64,000 bases of DNA from Rhodococcus qingshengii (GTDB taxonomy: Bacteria; Actinomycetota; Actinomycetes; Mycobacteriales; Mycobacteriaceae): contig NZ_JAJNCL010000017.1 in the NCBI RefSeq assembly GCF_021025955.1, positions 1 through 64,000 of the forward strand. The letters are read 5' to 3'. Position 1 is the stretch's first letter; each line of letters begins with the position of its first letter. The position numbers were made by a program, and so were the translations under genes. The notes below the pieces were generated by a model that was given only the letters and a program-made list of their open reading frames with translations, searched no databases and was not told the DNA's origin. Below are positions 1 through 8,513 of this stretch, one piece after another.

Positions 1-104
1 TGAAGTTGACCGGAGACGATGTCCAGTACCACGCGTCCGGTATCGATCCGGGTGCCGGAGCCCACCACGCAAACACACAGCACGCTATGGGAGGTGCACT
101 GTAA
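1..104 (+). CDS. ABC transporter ATP-binding protein, C-terminal end (partial)
   Basis: This is the last 33 codons of a gene that begins before the window, read in the frame starting at base 3. The readable tail begins KLTGDDVQYHASG and ends in MGGAL before TAA. A K/RLTG motif near the end is common in ABC-2 drug/antibiotic exporter ATPases of the 'FLKLTG' type. The stop overlaps the ATG of the following permease (TAATG), so the two are translationally coupled and likely form one exporter. Identity is inferred mainly from the coupled permease; the nucleotide-binding domain itself is outside the window. Confidence 0.6.
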   Translation, partial: KLTGDDVQYHASGIDPGAGAHHANTQHAMGGAL

Positions 105-862
105 TGGCTGTTCTCAGTGCTGAACGTATCAAGATCACCACGACCAAGTCGCCGCTGTGGTGCACGATCATCATCGTCGTTCTCGGGTTGGGGCTCGCGA
201 CCGCTTTCGGACTCAGCGCCAAGTCGTCGCTCCGCAATTCGAACGGCGCAATGATGCCGACCGTGTCGGGGGCGCTCAGCGGAGTGACCGGCTTCGGTGT
301 GTTGGTTCTGATGATCATGGCGGCCCTCGCGATCACCAGCGAATACCGCTTCGGGACCATCCGAACCACGTTCCAGGCAGTTCCGAATCGCGCTTCGGTG
401 CTGATCGCCAAGGCCGGCCTCATCGGCGGTTTCGGAGCGGTATTGACTCTCGTATTGTCGTTCGGCGCCTTCGCTCTGACGAAGGCCACAGCAGGTGACG
501 CCGGAAGATTCCTTACGCTGTCCGGCGACGAGAACTGGCGGGTCGTCTACGGAACACCGATCTACGCGTTCTTCTGCGTGGTTCTGGCAGTCGGAGTGGG
601 AGCGTTGCTCCGGCAGTCTGCAGGTGCTATCGCGCTACTGCTGTTGTGGCCCCTACTCATCGAGAATCTGTTCAACCTGTTCGGCAGTATTGGCGAGAAG
701 ATCATGCCGTTCCTGCCGTTCATGAACGCCAACAACTTTCTCGGTTCCGGCGGTAGCGTCGACTTCCACTGGGGACCCTGGGGCAGCCTGATCTACTTCG
801 CCCTCTTCGTACTCGTCGTCTTCGGTCTCAGCGTCGTCGTAGTGAACAGACGAGATGCATAG
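104..862 (+). CDS. ABC-2 type transporter permease
   Basis: This 252-residue membrane protein has about six hydrophobic segments: one near residues 20-40, one near 60-80 followed by the ITSEYRFGTIRTTF motif, and four more up to the C-terminal segment near 225-245. The E-Y-R-x-G-T-I/L-R-T-T pattern is typical of ABC-2 permeases that work with a separate ATPase. Its ATG overlaps the stop of the partial ATPase gene upstream, so the pair probably makes an exporter of a lipid, drug or peptide; the substrate cannot be read from sequence. A second, similar ATPase-permease pair lies at 56948-58719. A convergent amino-acid permease ends 9 bp downstream. Confidence 0.85.
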   Translation: MAVLSAERIKITTTKSPLWCTIIIVVLGLGLATAFGLSAKSSLRNSNGAMMPTVSGALSGVTGFGVLVLMIMAALAITSEYRFGTIRTTFQAVPNRASVLIAKAGLIGGFGAVLTLVLSFGAFALTKATAGDAGRFLTLSGDENWRVVYGTPIYAFFCVVLAVGVGALLRQSAGAIALLLLWPLLIENLFNLFGSIGEKIMPFLPFMNANNFLGSGGSVDFHWGPWGSLIYFALFVLVVFGLSVVVVNRRDA

Positions 863-871
863 GCACACAGA

Positions 872-2254
872 TCAAGCGGGCTGATTCTGCTTACGCCAGC
901 GGGCGTTCAGGAAACCCAATGCCGCGATCACGAGGAACAACACGGTGGTCGAGATTAACTGCGCACGTGCATCGGCGTCGAAGAGCATGAGCACGACGAA
1001 CACGCCGAGCATCGCGAGTGTCGCGTAGCTCAGATACGGGAACAGCCACATACGAACTGTCAGCTTGCCCGACGCTTCGAGTTGTTTACGCAGTCGCAGA
1101 TGCGAGACGACGATGAAGATCCAGATGACGAGCAGCGCGGCGCCGACTGCGTTGAGCAGGATGCCGAGCAGGTCGTCGGGGAGCAGCCAGTTAAGCAGGA
1201 CGCTGACGAAGCCGAAGAACACCGACAGCAGAACGGCATTCGTCGGAACTCCGGTGCTCGACAGTTTCGCCATGAAAGCGGGCCCGTCGCCGCGGCGCGA
1301 CAGTGAGAACGCCATACGAGAGGTGCCGTAGATGTTGGCGTTGAACGCCGAGAGCAAAGCCACAACTACGACGAGTTCCATGAACCCGGCAACACCCGGA
1401 ATGTTCGCCTTGTTCAAGACGGCCACAAACGGGCCGCTCTCGAGTTCGGGGTCGTTCCAGGGCAGCAGCAGAACCATGATCGAGATGGCGCCGATGTAAA
1501 AGACGCTGATGCGCCACACGACGCTTCGGACAGCGACGGCGATGGAGCGTTCCGGATTCTCGGATTCGGCTGCGGCGATGGTGACGATCTCGATCCCGCC
1601 GAAAGCGAACGCCACGACGAGAAGTCCTGCGGCAATGCCGGACAACCCGTTGGGCATGAAGCCGCCCTGCCCGAACAGATTGCTCGTACCGACCGGGTCG
1701 GTATCAGGCAGGAGGCCGAACACCAGCAGGACACCGATGATCAGGAAGCCGATGATGACGGTGACTTTGATTGCGGCGAACCAGAACTCGAACTCGCCGA
1801 AGTTGCTGACCTTGGCCAGGTTCACGACGGCGAAGAACACCACGAAGACGAGGGCGACAACCCATTGCGGGATCGACGGCACCCAGTCGTTCACGATCGC
1901 CGACGCTCCAGTGATCTCGGCGCCCAGCACCATGATGAGCATGAACCAGTAGAGCCAGCCCATCACGAAGCCGGCCCACTCGCCGATCCCCAAGCGCGCG
2001 TAGTGCGAGAAGGAACCGCTGGCCGGAATCGCCGCGCCCATTTCACCGAGCATGCGCATCACGAACACCACGACGGCGCCCGCAAGGATGTAGGAGATCA
2101 GGACAGCCGGGCCGGCCTTGGCGATACCGACGCCGGTTCCGAGGAACAGGCCGGCGCCGATGGCCGAGCCCAGGCCCATCATCGTCAGATGGCGGACCTT
2201 GAGACCGTGGCCGAGAGCAGTGGTTGTTCCGTCGGAGACGTCGGTGCTACTCAT
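872..2254 (-). CDS. Amino acid permease (APC superfamily)
   Basis: This 460-residue integral membrane protein has about 12 hydrophobic segments. The N-terminal GLGSAIGAGLFLGTG motif is the substrate- and Na+/H+-site consensus of the amino acid-polyamine-organocation superfamily. A GEMGAAIPASGSFSHYA loop, and FGGIEIVTIAAAESENPERSI later on, place it in the AAT/GABA-permease branch (CycA, AnsP, ProY, GabP type). The start is the ATG of MSSTDVSDG, which overlaps the dapD stop (TGATG); a longer open frame would run back into dapD. Coupling to dapD suggests co-transcription with the lysine/diaminopimelate gene. The specific amino acid transported cannot be assigned. Confidence 0.88.
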   Translation of the reverse strand: MSSTDVSDGTTTALGHGLKVRHLTMMGLGSAIGAGLFLGTGVGIAKAGPAVLISYILAGAVVVFVMRMLGEMGAAIPASGSFSHYARLGIGEWAGFVMGWLYWFMLIMVLGAEITGASAIVNDWVPSIPQWVVALVFVVFFAVVNLAKVSNFGEFEFWFAAIKVTVIIGFLIIGVLLVFGLLPDTDPVGTSNLFGQGGFMPNGLSGIAAGLLVVAFAFGGIEIVTIAAAESENPERSIAVAVRSVVWRISVFYIGAISIMVLLLPWNDPELESGPFVAVLNKANIPGVAGFMELVVVVALLSAFNANIYGTSRMAFSLSRRGDGPAFMAKLSSTGVPTNAVLLSVFFGFVSVLLNWLLPDDLLGILLNAVGAALLVIWIFIVVSHLRLRKQLEASGKLTVRMWLFPYLSYATLAMLGVFVVLMLFDADARAQLISTTVLFLVIAALGFLNARWRKQNQPA

Positions 2255-3207
2255 CAGTCGTTGGCGTGCAAAGCAGCGTTCAGTTCGACGCCGGTGCCCT
2301 TCCACGGCACGACCTCGACGGCACCCGAGACCGAGTTACGACGGAAGAGAAGGTTGGACTTGCCGCTGAGTTCCTTGGCCTTGACGACGGTGCCGTCCGG
2401 GCCGGTGACCTTCGTGCCCGCGGTGACGTAGAGGCCGGCTTCGAGGACGCAGTCGTCGCCGAGTGAAATGCCGAGGCCGGCGTTGGCGCCGAGGAGGCAG
2501 CGCTTGCCGAGGGAGATGGTTTCCTTGCCGCCGCCGGAGAGGGTGCCCATGATCGAGGCGCCGCCGCCCACATCGGATCCGTCGTCGACGACGACGCCCG
2601 CGGAGATTCGGCCTTCGACCATCGAGTTGCCGAGGGTGCCGGCGTTGAAGTTGACGAAGCCCTCGTGCATGACGGTCGTTCCGCTGGCGAGGTGTGCGCC
2701 GAGTCGGACACGGTCGGCGTCACCGATGCGAACTCCGGACGGCACGACGTAGTCGACCATGCGGGGGAACTTGTCGACGCTGAACACGGTGACGACTCCG
2801 CGGATGCGCAGACGCGAGCGAACCTGCTCGAAGCCCTCGACGGCGCACGGGCCGAAGTTGGTCCACACGACGTTGCTGAGCAGGCCGAACTGGCCGTCGA
2901 GGTTGACGCCGTGGGGCGCGACGAGACGGTGCGAGAGGAGGTGGAGGCGCAGGTAGACGTCATGGGCGTCGACCGGTGCCTTGGAGAGATCGGCGATGGT
3001 GGTGCGAACGACGACCTGCGAGACCTCGCGAGCGTCGTCAGTGCCTGCCAGCAGTGCAAGATCGGAAGGAATGTCTGTTCCCTCGACGTTCTCGGTACCG
3101 GTCTTGTCGAATGTTCCCAGCTCCGGTGCCGGGAACCAGGTGTCGAGGACGGCTCCGTCCGCGGTCACGTTGGCGATACCTACTGCTGTTGCTCCCTGTG
3201 CGCTCAC
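2254..3207 (-). CDS. dapD: 2,3,4,5-tetrahydropyridine-2,6-dicarboxylate N-succinyltransferase
   Basis: The protein is 317 residues, the same length as mycobacterial DapD. It carries out succinylation of tetrahydrodipicolinate in the succinylase branch of diaminopimelate and lysine synthesis. The C-terminal half has left-handed beta-helix hexapeptide repeats (runs such as [18 protein letters not shown], then [18 protein letters not shown]), as in the actinobacterial family. The open frame runs a further 105 codons upstream across dapE, but the GTG start of [10 protein letters not shown] is supported by a TAATCT box 8 nt upstream, indicating a leaderless mRNA, and by family length. It is divergent from dapE across 49 bp, the same arrangement as Rv1201c/Rv1202. 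Confidence 0.95.
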   Translation of the reverse strand: MSAQGATAVGIANVTADGAVLDTWFPAPELGTFDKTGTENVEGTDIPSDLALLAGTDDAREVSQVVVRTTIADLSKAPVDAHDVYLRLHLLSHRLVAPHGVNLDGQFGLLSNVVWTNFGPCAVEGFEQVRSRLRIRGVVTVFSVDKFPRMVDYVVPSGVRIGDADRVRLGAHLASGTTVMHEGFVNFNAGTLGNSMVEGRISAGVVVDDGSDVGGGASIMGTLSGGGKETISLGKRCLLGANAGLGISLGDDCVLEAGLYVTAGTKVTGPDGTVVKAKELSGKSNLLFRRNSVSGAVEVVPWKGTGVELNAALHAND

Positions 3208-3215
3208 GGGACTAG

Positions 3216-3221
3216 AGATTA
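3216..3221 (-). promoter_or_regulatory. -10 box of dapD, leaderless type
   Basis: On the minus strand the hexamer TAATCT lies 8 nt before the GTG start of dapD. There is no Shine-Dalgarno sequence in between, so transcription probably begins at or within a base of the start codon. This is inferred from the actinobacterial TANNNT consensus. Confidence 0.5.
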
Positions 3222-3243
3222 CTGGGTGGTGGGTGCACCGGCC

Positions 3244-3249
3244 TAGGCT
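3244..3249 (+). promoter_or_regulatory. -10 box of dapE, leaderless type
   Basis: TAGGCT lies 7 nt before the GTG at 3257, with no ribosome-binding site between. This spacing favours GTG 3257 over the in-frame GTG at 3251 and suggests a leaderless transcript divergent from dapD. Confidence 0.5.
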
Positions 3250-3256
3250 GGTGCGT

Positions 3257-4327
3257 GTGAGCATCCTCGATCTTGCTTCGGACCCCATCGACTTGACGGC
3301 CGCCCTGGTCGACATCCCCAGCGTCTCGCACGACGAATCCGTCATTGCGCAGGCCGTCGAGGATGCGCTGCGTGAGCAGACTTCGGTCTTCGAGATCATC
3401 CGCAACGGCAACGCCGTGTTGGCGCGTACGTCGCTCGGTTTGCCCAGCCGCGTCATGCTCGCCGGACATCTGGACACGGTGCCGATCGCCGACAACGTTC
3501 CTTCGCGACGCGAAGGCGACATCTTGCACGGATGCGGGACCGTCGATATGAAGTCGGGCGACGCGGTGTTTCTTCACCTGGCCGCGACCATCGAGAACTT
3601 GGCCCACGATCTGACTCTCGTCTTCTATGACTGCGAAGAGATCGCCGCGAAGTACAACGGACTCGGAAGAATCGAACGCGAGATCCCGGAGTGGCTCACG
3701 GCCGACGTCGCGATTCTCGGTGAGCCGACGGCCGGTTTCATCGAGGCCGGGTGCCAGGGAACGATGCGGGTTCGGTTGACGGCTTCGGGAATTCGCGCAC
3801 ATTCGGCCAGATCCTGGCTGGGGGACAACGCCATTCACAAGTTCGGCGGAGCGTTGGAGCGGTTGTCGAATTACCAGCCGCGCTCGGTCGACATCGACGG
3901 TTGCGGCTACCGCGAAGGTTTGTCGGCGGTGCGGATTTCCGGCGGTGTCGCCGGAAACGTCGTCCCGGACGAAGCCGAGATGGACGTCAACTTCCGATTC
4001 GCGCCCGATCGCAACGAGGCGCAAGCTGAGGCACACGTGCGCGAAGTGTTCGACGGTCTGGGCCTCGGATTCGAGGTCACGGACTCCTCACCCGGCGCGT
4101 TGCCTGGCTTGGCGAACCCGTCCGCTGCCGCCCTGATCGAGGCGGCCGGTGGTCAGTTCCGTGCGAAGTACGGGTGGACCGACGTGTCCAGGTTCTCGGC
4201 GCTCGGCATTCCTGCCGTGAACTACGGACCGGGTGATCCGAACCTCGCGCACAAGCGCGACGAGCACGTTCCGGTGCAGCAGATCACCGACGTCGCGGCC
4301 GTGCTGAGGAAGTATCTGTCGGCCTGA
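3257..4327 (+). CDS. dapE: Succinyl-diaminopimelate desuccinylase
   Basis: This 356-residue M20-family metallopeptidase hydrolyses N-succinyl-LL-diaminopimelate, the step after DapD and the aminotransferase. The metal-binding landmarks are present: GHLDTVP near residue 77, then [11 protein letters not shown] with the bridging Asp, then YDCEE with the catalytic Glu pair, and a late [12 protein letters not shown] motif that supplies the final His ligand. The dimerisation domain lies between about 180 and 290. The upstream open frame starts at 2981 inside dapD; GTG 3257 is chosen from the leaderless -10 box and the family length of about 355. The next gene begins 16 bp downstream with its own promoter-like box. 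Confidence 0.93.
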   Translation: MSILDLASDPIDLTAALVDIPSVSHDESVIAQAVEDALREQTSVFEIIRNGNAVLARTSLGLPSRVMLAGHLDTVPIADNVPSRREGDILHGCGTVDMKSGDAVFLHLAATIENLAHDLTLVFYDCEEIAAKYNGLGRIEREIPEWLTADVAILGEPTAGFIEAGCQGTMRVRLTASGIRAHSARSWLGDNAIHKFGGALERLSNYQPRSVDIDGCGYREGLSAVRISGGVAGNVVPDEAEMDVNFRFAPDRNEAQAEAHVREVFDGLGLGFEVTDSSPGALPGLANPSAAALIEAAGGQFRAKYGWTDVSRFSALGIPAVNYGPGDPNLAHKRDEHVPVQQITDVAAVLRKYLSA

Positions 4328-4331
4328 CCGT

Positions 4332-4337
4332 TAGCCT
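4332..4337 (+). promoter_or_regulatory. -10 box of the first LOG-family gene, leaderless type
   Basis: TAGCCT lies 6 nt upstream of ATG 4344, directly after the dapE stop and with no ribosome-binding site. This indicates independent leaderless transcription of the LOG-family gene. Confidence 0.45.
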
Positions 4338-4343
4338 TGCCGC

Positions 4344-5147
4344 ATGGCACCAGAGAAGAATTCGGCTTCGAAGAAGCAGAGCTCGTCGATCAAGCACCGC
4401 GGCCCCGTTCAGCTTCGACGCAAGCGCAAGGACGAGAAGACCACGACGGATCAGCGTTTGCTCGACAAGCGCGGACCCACGGATTGGGTACACACCGATC
4501 CGTGGCGTGTGTTGCGTATCCAGAGCGAATTCGTCGAAGGGTTCGGAGCGCTCGCCGAGGTCCCGCGTGCGGTCACGGTGTTCGGTTCGGCCCGCACCAC
4601 GGTCGATCATCCCGAGTACCAATCCGGCCGTGAACTGGGAACGGCCTTGGCCGAAGCCGGGTACGCCGTCATCACCGGTGGTGGGCCGGGAGTCATGGAA
4701 GCTGCCAACCGTGGTTGCAGCGAAGCAGGCGGATATTCGATCGGTCTCGGCATCGAGTTGCCGTTCGAACAGGGGCTCAACGAGTGGGTGGATCTCGGAA
4801 TCAACTTCCGGTACTTCTTCGCACGCAAGACGATGTTCGTGAAGTATTCCCAGGCATTCATCTGCCTGCCAGGCGGCTTCGGAACACTCGACGAGCTGTT
4901 CGAAGCACTCACCCTGGTGCAGACCCACAAAGTCACGCGCTTCCCGATCGTCCTGTTCGGTACCGAGTACTGGTCCGGACTCGTCGACTGGATTCGCGGC
5001 ACCCTCGAGCGTGACGGCAAGATTTCCGAAGGCGACGTGAACCTGCTGCACGTCACCGACAGCGTGGAAGAAGCAGTACGAATCGTCCTCAACGCAGACA
5101 AGGGCGTCGACGAGGCCGCAGATCTGGGGAAAGAAGAAGAATGGTGA
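4344..5147 (+). CDS. LOG-family (TIGR00730) protein, long form with basic N-terminus
   Basis: This 267-residue Rossmann-fold protein carries the nucleotide-binding motif GGGPGVMEAANRG near residue 113 and the family hallmark PGGFGTLDE near residue 176. LOG proteins hydrolyse cytokinin riboside 5'-monophosphate or related nucleotides to free base and ribose 5-phosphate; the physiological substrate here is unknown. About 45 residues at the N-terminus are lysine/arginine-rich (MAPEKNSASKKQ onward) and lie outside the catalytic fold. The next gene, a second and shorter LOG-family member, starts inside the 3' end of this one (ATGGTGA). The pair is therefore translationally coupled and could form a mixed oligomer. 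Confidence 0.88.
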   Translation: MAPEKNSASKKQSSSIKHRGPVQLRRKRKDEKTTTDQRLLDKRGPTDWVHTDPWRVLRIQSEFVEGFGALAEVPRAVTVFGSARTTVDHPEYQSGRELGTALAEAGYAVITGGGPGVMEAANRGCSEAGGYSIGLGIELPFEQGLNEWVDLGINFRYFFARKTMFVKYSQAFICLPGGFGTLDELFEALTLVQTHKVTRFPIVLFGTEYWSGLVDWIRGTLERDGKISEGDVNLLHVTDSVEEAVRIVLNADKGVDEAADLGKEEEW

Positions 5148-5698
5148 CCGATTCCGACAAGAAGTACTCGATCTGCGTCTACTGCGCGTCGGGGCCGGTG
5201 GACGAGTCTTTCCTGGCGTTGGCGGCAGAGGTGGGAACCGCGATCGGTCGCCGCGGATGGCAGTTGGTCTCGGGCGGTGGCAACGTCTCGATGATGGGCG
5301 CTGTCGCCGAGTCCGCTCGCGCGGCGGGCGCTTGGACCGTCGGCGTCATTCCGAAGGCCCTGGTGCACAAGGAAGTTGCCGACGTCGATGCCGACGAGCT
5401 GATCGTCACGGACACCATGCGCGAACGCAAGAAGCTGATGGAAGATCACGCCGACGCGTTCATCACGCTGCCGGGCGGAATCGGGACGCTGGAAGAGCTG
5501 TTCGAGACATGGACCGCCGGCTACCTCGGAATGCACGAGAAACCAGTGGTGATGCTCGATCCCGTCGGGCACTTCACCGGCCTGCTCGAGTGGTTGAACA
5601 AGCTCGACGGGACCGGCTTCGTCGGGCGTCAGGCGCTGGACACACTGTTGGTGCGGACGGACGTCGAGGCGGCGCTCGACGCGTGCGTCAAATCCTGA
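5141..5698 (+). CDS. LOG-family (TIGR00730) protein, short form, Rv1205-like
   Basis: The protein is 185 residues, the typical length for single-domain LOG enzymes. Motifs seen are SICVYCASGP at the N-terminus, GGGNVSMMGAVAE near residue 45, and PGGIGTLEELFE near residue 108 with the Glu and Arg/Thr of the phosphoribohydrolase site. In M. tuberculosis the syntenic gene is Rv1205, a LOG homologue known for cytokinin production and a proteasome substrate; that is family knowledge. Its start lies inside the preceding LOG gene (7-bp overlap). The order LOG, then fadD6, matches the mycobacterial locus. Confidence 0.9.
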   Translation: MVTDSDKKYSICVYCASGPVDESFLALAAEVGTAIGRRGWQLVSGGGNVSMMGAVAESARAAGAWTVGVIPKALVHKEVADVDADELIVTDTMRERKKLMEDHADAFITLPGGIGTLEELFETWTAGYLGMHEKPVVMLDPVGHFTGLLEWLNKLDGTGFVGRQALDTLLVRTDVEAALDACVKS

Positions 5699-5743
5699 TC
5701 AGACGCGTGCGTGAAACCCTGACCTGGGGCATGGCGAGCTTTA

Positions 5744-5779
5744 TTACCGTGCAGTAAGGTGGCCGCAGACTGAGCGGCC
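5744..5779 (+). promoter_or_regulatory. Putative fadD6 promoter with two dyads
   Basis: A short dyad TTAC-N6-GTAA spans 5744-5757, and its right arm overlaps a TAAGGT -10-like box at 5755-5760. Downstream, GGCCGC-N7-GCGGCC spans 5761-5779 at the expected start of the transcript. The first could be an operator over the promoter and the second a 5' leader hairpin. No known regulator motif is claimed. Confidence 0.35.
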
Positions 5780-5810
5780 GAATGGGCGCCGGATACGTGT
5801 TAGGGGAGCC

Positions 5811-7583
5811 ATGAGTTCGGAAGCCCGTTCGACCGTAAGCCTGCTGGATCTGGCGGCAAAACTGCCGTCGATGATCACCGAGGTACCGATCCTGGCGCGG
5901 GGGGCCGCCGGGCTCACTCGCAAGCCTTCGGCCAAGGAATCGATCGGGTTGATCTTCCAGAAGGCCGCGCACGCGCACCCGTCGCGCCCCTTCATCCGGT
6001 TCGAGGGGCACGCGACCAGTTATGCCGAGGCCAACGAACTGGTGAATCGCTACGCCGACGTCCTCCGCGGACGAGGAGTCGACCGCGGAGACGTCGTCGG
6101 AGTGCTGGCCAAGAACACTCCCGAAGCCCTGTTGATCGCACTCGCTGCCGTCAAACTCGGTGCGGCAGCGGGCATGCTGAACTACAACCAGCGCGACGAC
6201 GTTCTGGCACACAGCCTTACGCTGCTCGACGCTCGCGTCCTGGTAGTCGCCGACGAGTGCGAAGAAGCCCTCGAATCGTTGCCTGCCGGATTTGCCGGGC
6301 CCGCTCAACTTCTTGTCAGCGAACTCGAAGATCTGGCGAAGACGGCTGATCCGTCCAACCCGGCGGTTACCGCCGAGGTGCTGGCGAAAGAGAAGGCGTT
6401 CTACATCTTCACCTCGGGCACCACCGGAATGCCCAAGGCGAGCTTGATGACTCACTTCCGCTGGTTGAAGTCGATGTCAGGACTCGGGTTGATGGGCGTG
6501 CGCTTGCGCGGCTCGGACACTCTGTACTGCTGCTTGCCGCTCTATCACAACAACGCGTTGACGGTCTCGTTGTCCTCGGTGCTCGCGTCCGGTGCCACCA
6601 TCGCGATCGGACGCCAGTTCTCGGCCTCACGGTTCTGGGACGATATCGCAGTCAACAAGGCGACCGCCTTCACATACATCGGCGAACTGTGCCGCTATCT
6701 GCTCAATCAGCCGGTCAAGCCGACCGACAGCGACAACGCTGTTCGGCTCATGGTGGGTAACGGTCTGCGCCCGGAGATCTGGGCCGAATTCACCCAGCGG
6801 TTCGGCATTCCCCGCGTCGCCGAGTTCTACGGTGCCAGCGAATGCAACATCGCGTTCGTCAACGCACTCAACGTGGACAAGACGGCAGGCATCTGTCCGT
6901 TGCCGCACGCCGTCGTGGAGTTCGACGAGAACACCGGAAAAGCGTTGCGCGCCGCCGACGGTCGACTCCGCAAGGTTTCCACGGGTCAGGTCGGGCTCCT
7001 GCTGTCCAAGATCACGGACCGGGCGCCTTTCGACGGTTACACAGACGAAGCTGCGAGCAACAGCAAACTGGTGCGCGGGGGATTCAAGGACGACGACACC
7101 TGGTTCGACACCGGAGACCTGGTGCGCAAGCAGGGATGGGGCCACGTCGCCTTCGTCGACCGCCTCGGTGACACCTTCCGCTGGAAGGGTGAGAACGTCG
7201 CCACCACGGAGGTCGAGGGCGCGCTGAGTTCGCACCCGGCCGTCGAGGAAGCAGTTGTCTACGGCGTCGAGATTCCGGGCACCGACGGGCGCGCGGGCAT
7301 GGCGGCGGTGAAGCTACGGGACGGCCAGAGTTTCGAGGGCAGCGAAGTCGCGGCTCACCTCTACGGCAAGCTCCCCAACTACGCGGTCCCGCTGTTCATC
7401 CGCATCGTCGACTCACTCGAACACACCAGCACTTTCAAGTCGCGCAAGGTGGAATTGCGCAACGAGGGTTACGACGTCGGCGCCGACACTCTGTACCTTC
7501 TCGAGGGCCGCGAGGGTGGTTATGTGGACTCGTACGACGAATACGTCGGAAAGGTCGCGGCGGGCTCGGTACCCAAGGGCTAG
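5811..7583 (+). CDS. fadD6: Long-chain fatty acyl-CoA synthetase / transporter type
   Basis: This 590-residue adenylate-forming enzyme has the AMP-binding motif YIFTSGTTGMPKAS near residues 196-209, a YGASECN motif near 341 (the A5 'YGxxE' element), a FDTGDLVR motif near 430, and FRWKGENVATTEVE near 460, all in the canonical order. This matches FadD6/FATP-type very-long-chain acyl-CoA synthetases, which activate fatty acids to CoA thioesters via acyl-AMP. The start ATG is preceded by AGGGGAG at a good distance. It follows the LOG genes in the same order as M. tuberculosis Rv1205-Rv1206 and precedes folP2 by 21 bp, so it may lead a transcript extending to gpgS. Confidence 0.92.
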   Translation: MSSEARSTVSLLDLAAKLPSMITEVPILARGAAGLTRKPSAKESIGLIFQKAAHAHPSRPFIRFEGHATSYAEANELVNRYADVLRGRGVDRGDVVGVLAKNTPEALLIALAAVKLGAAAGMLNYNQRDDVLAHSLTLLDARVLVVADECEEALESLPAGFAGPAQLLVSELEDLAKTADPSNPAVTAEVLAKEKAFYIFTSGTTGMPKASLMTHFRWLKSMSGLGLMGVRLRGSDTLYCCLPLYHNNALTVSLSSVLASGATIAIGRQFSASRFWDDIAVNKATAFTYIGELCRYLLNQPVKPTDSDNAVRLMVGNGLRPEIWAEFTQRFGIPRVAEFYGASECNIAFVNALNVDKTAGICPLPHAVVEFDENTGKALRAADGRLRKVSTGQVGLLLSKITDRAPFDGYTDEAASNSKLVRGGFKDDDTWFDTGDLVRKQGWGHVAFVDRLGDTFRWKGENVATTEVEGALSSHPAVEEAVVYGVEIPGTDGRAGMAAVKLRDGQSFEGSEVAAHLYGKLPNYAVPLFIRIVDSLEHTSTFKSRKVELRNEGYDVGADTLYLLEGREGGYVDSYDEYVGKVAAGSVPKG

Positions 7584-7604
7584 ACCGAGTTCCGTCATGC
7601 CAGT

Positions 7605-8513
7605 ATGAGTGGCATGTCTTCACTCTCCGGTTCTACCGCGCAGCCAGGTCCGGCGCCCACCCTGTGTGGGCGTCCGGTCGCGGTCGACCGCGCATTGGTG
7701 ATGGCGATCGTCAACCGCACTCCCGATTCCTTCTACGACCAGGGTGCGACGTTCTCGGACTCGGCGGCGATGGCTGCCGTCGATCGTGCCGTCGACGAAG
7801 GCGCCGATCTGGTGGACATCGGGGGAGTGAAAGCCGGACCGGGTGACCTCGTCGACGCCGACGAGGAAGTCAGGCGAGTGGTTCCGTTCGTCGCCGCGAT
7901 CAGGGCCAAGTACCCCGAGTTGATCATCAGCGTCGACACCTGGCGCAGTGGCGTCGCACGGCTGGCACGCGACGAAGGCGCCGACCTGATCAACGACACG
8001 TGGGCCGGTGCGGATCCCGAACTCGTTGTGGTCGCCGCCGAGACGGGCGCCGGCATCGTCTGCTCGCACACGGGCGGCGCGGTTCCGCGCACCCGCCCGC
8101 ACCGTGTGCGCTACGACGACGTCGTCGCAGATGTGGTCTCCGAGGTGGTGTCGGCGGCAGAACGCGCCCTGGCTCTCGGTGTTCCGCGTGACGCGATTCT
8201 GATCGATCCCACCCACGACTTCGGCAAGAACACCTTCCACGGGCTCGAGTTGTTGCGAAAAGTGGACGTTCTTGTAAACACCGGGTGGCCAGTGCTGATG
8301 GCGCTGAGCAATAAGGACTTCATCGGGGAGACTCTTGGTGTGGAGCTTTCCGAGAGGTTGGAGGGAACATTGGCAGCGACAGCAATGGCCGCGGCGGGCG
8401 GCGCCCGGGTGTTCCGTGTTCACGAGGTGGCGTCCACCCGCCGAGTAGTCGACATGGTGGCCGCGATCCAAGGACGCCGCGCCCCGGTACGTACGGTTCG
8501 AGGTCTGGCATGA
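7605..8513 (+). CDS. folP2: Dihydropteroate synthase homologue FolP2
   Basis: This 302-residue TIM-barrel protein belongs to the dihydropteroate synthase family. The N-terminal pterin-site motif MAIVNRTPDSFYDQG deviates from the usual MGIVNVTPDSF at one position, and VDIGGVKAGPG replaces the usual D-x-G-G-E-S-T-R-P-G loop that contacts p-aminobenzoate. Mycobacterial FolP2 is known to lack dihydropteroate synthase activity, and the altered loop here agrees with that. The gene overlaps gpgS by ATGA, so a link to glucosylglycerate or methylglucose lipopolysaccharide synthesis is plausible but unproven. ATG 7605 is chosen; ATG 7614 is an alternative start. Confidence 0.9.
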   Translation: MSGMSSLSGSTAQPGPAPTLCGRPVAVDRALVMAIVNRTPDSFYDQGATFSDSAAMAAVDRAVDEGADLVDIGGVKAGPGDLVDADEEVRRVVPFVAAIRAKYPELIISVDTWRSGVARLARDEGADLINDTWAGADPELVVVAAETGAGIVCSHTGGAVPRTRPHRVRYDDVVADVVSEVVSAAERALALGVPRDAILIDPTHDFGKNTFHGLELLRKVDVLVNTGWPVLMALSNKDFIGETLGVELSERLEGTLAATAMAAAGGARVFRVHEVASTRRVVDMVAAIQGRRAPVRTVRGLA

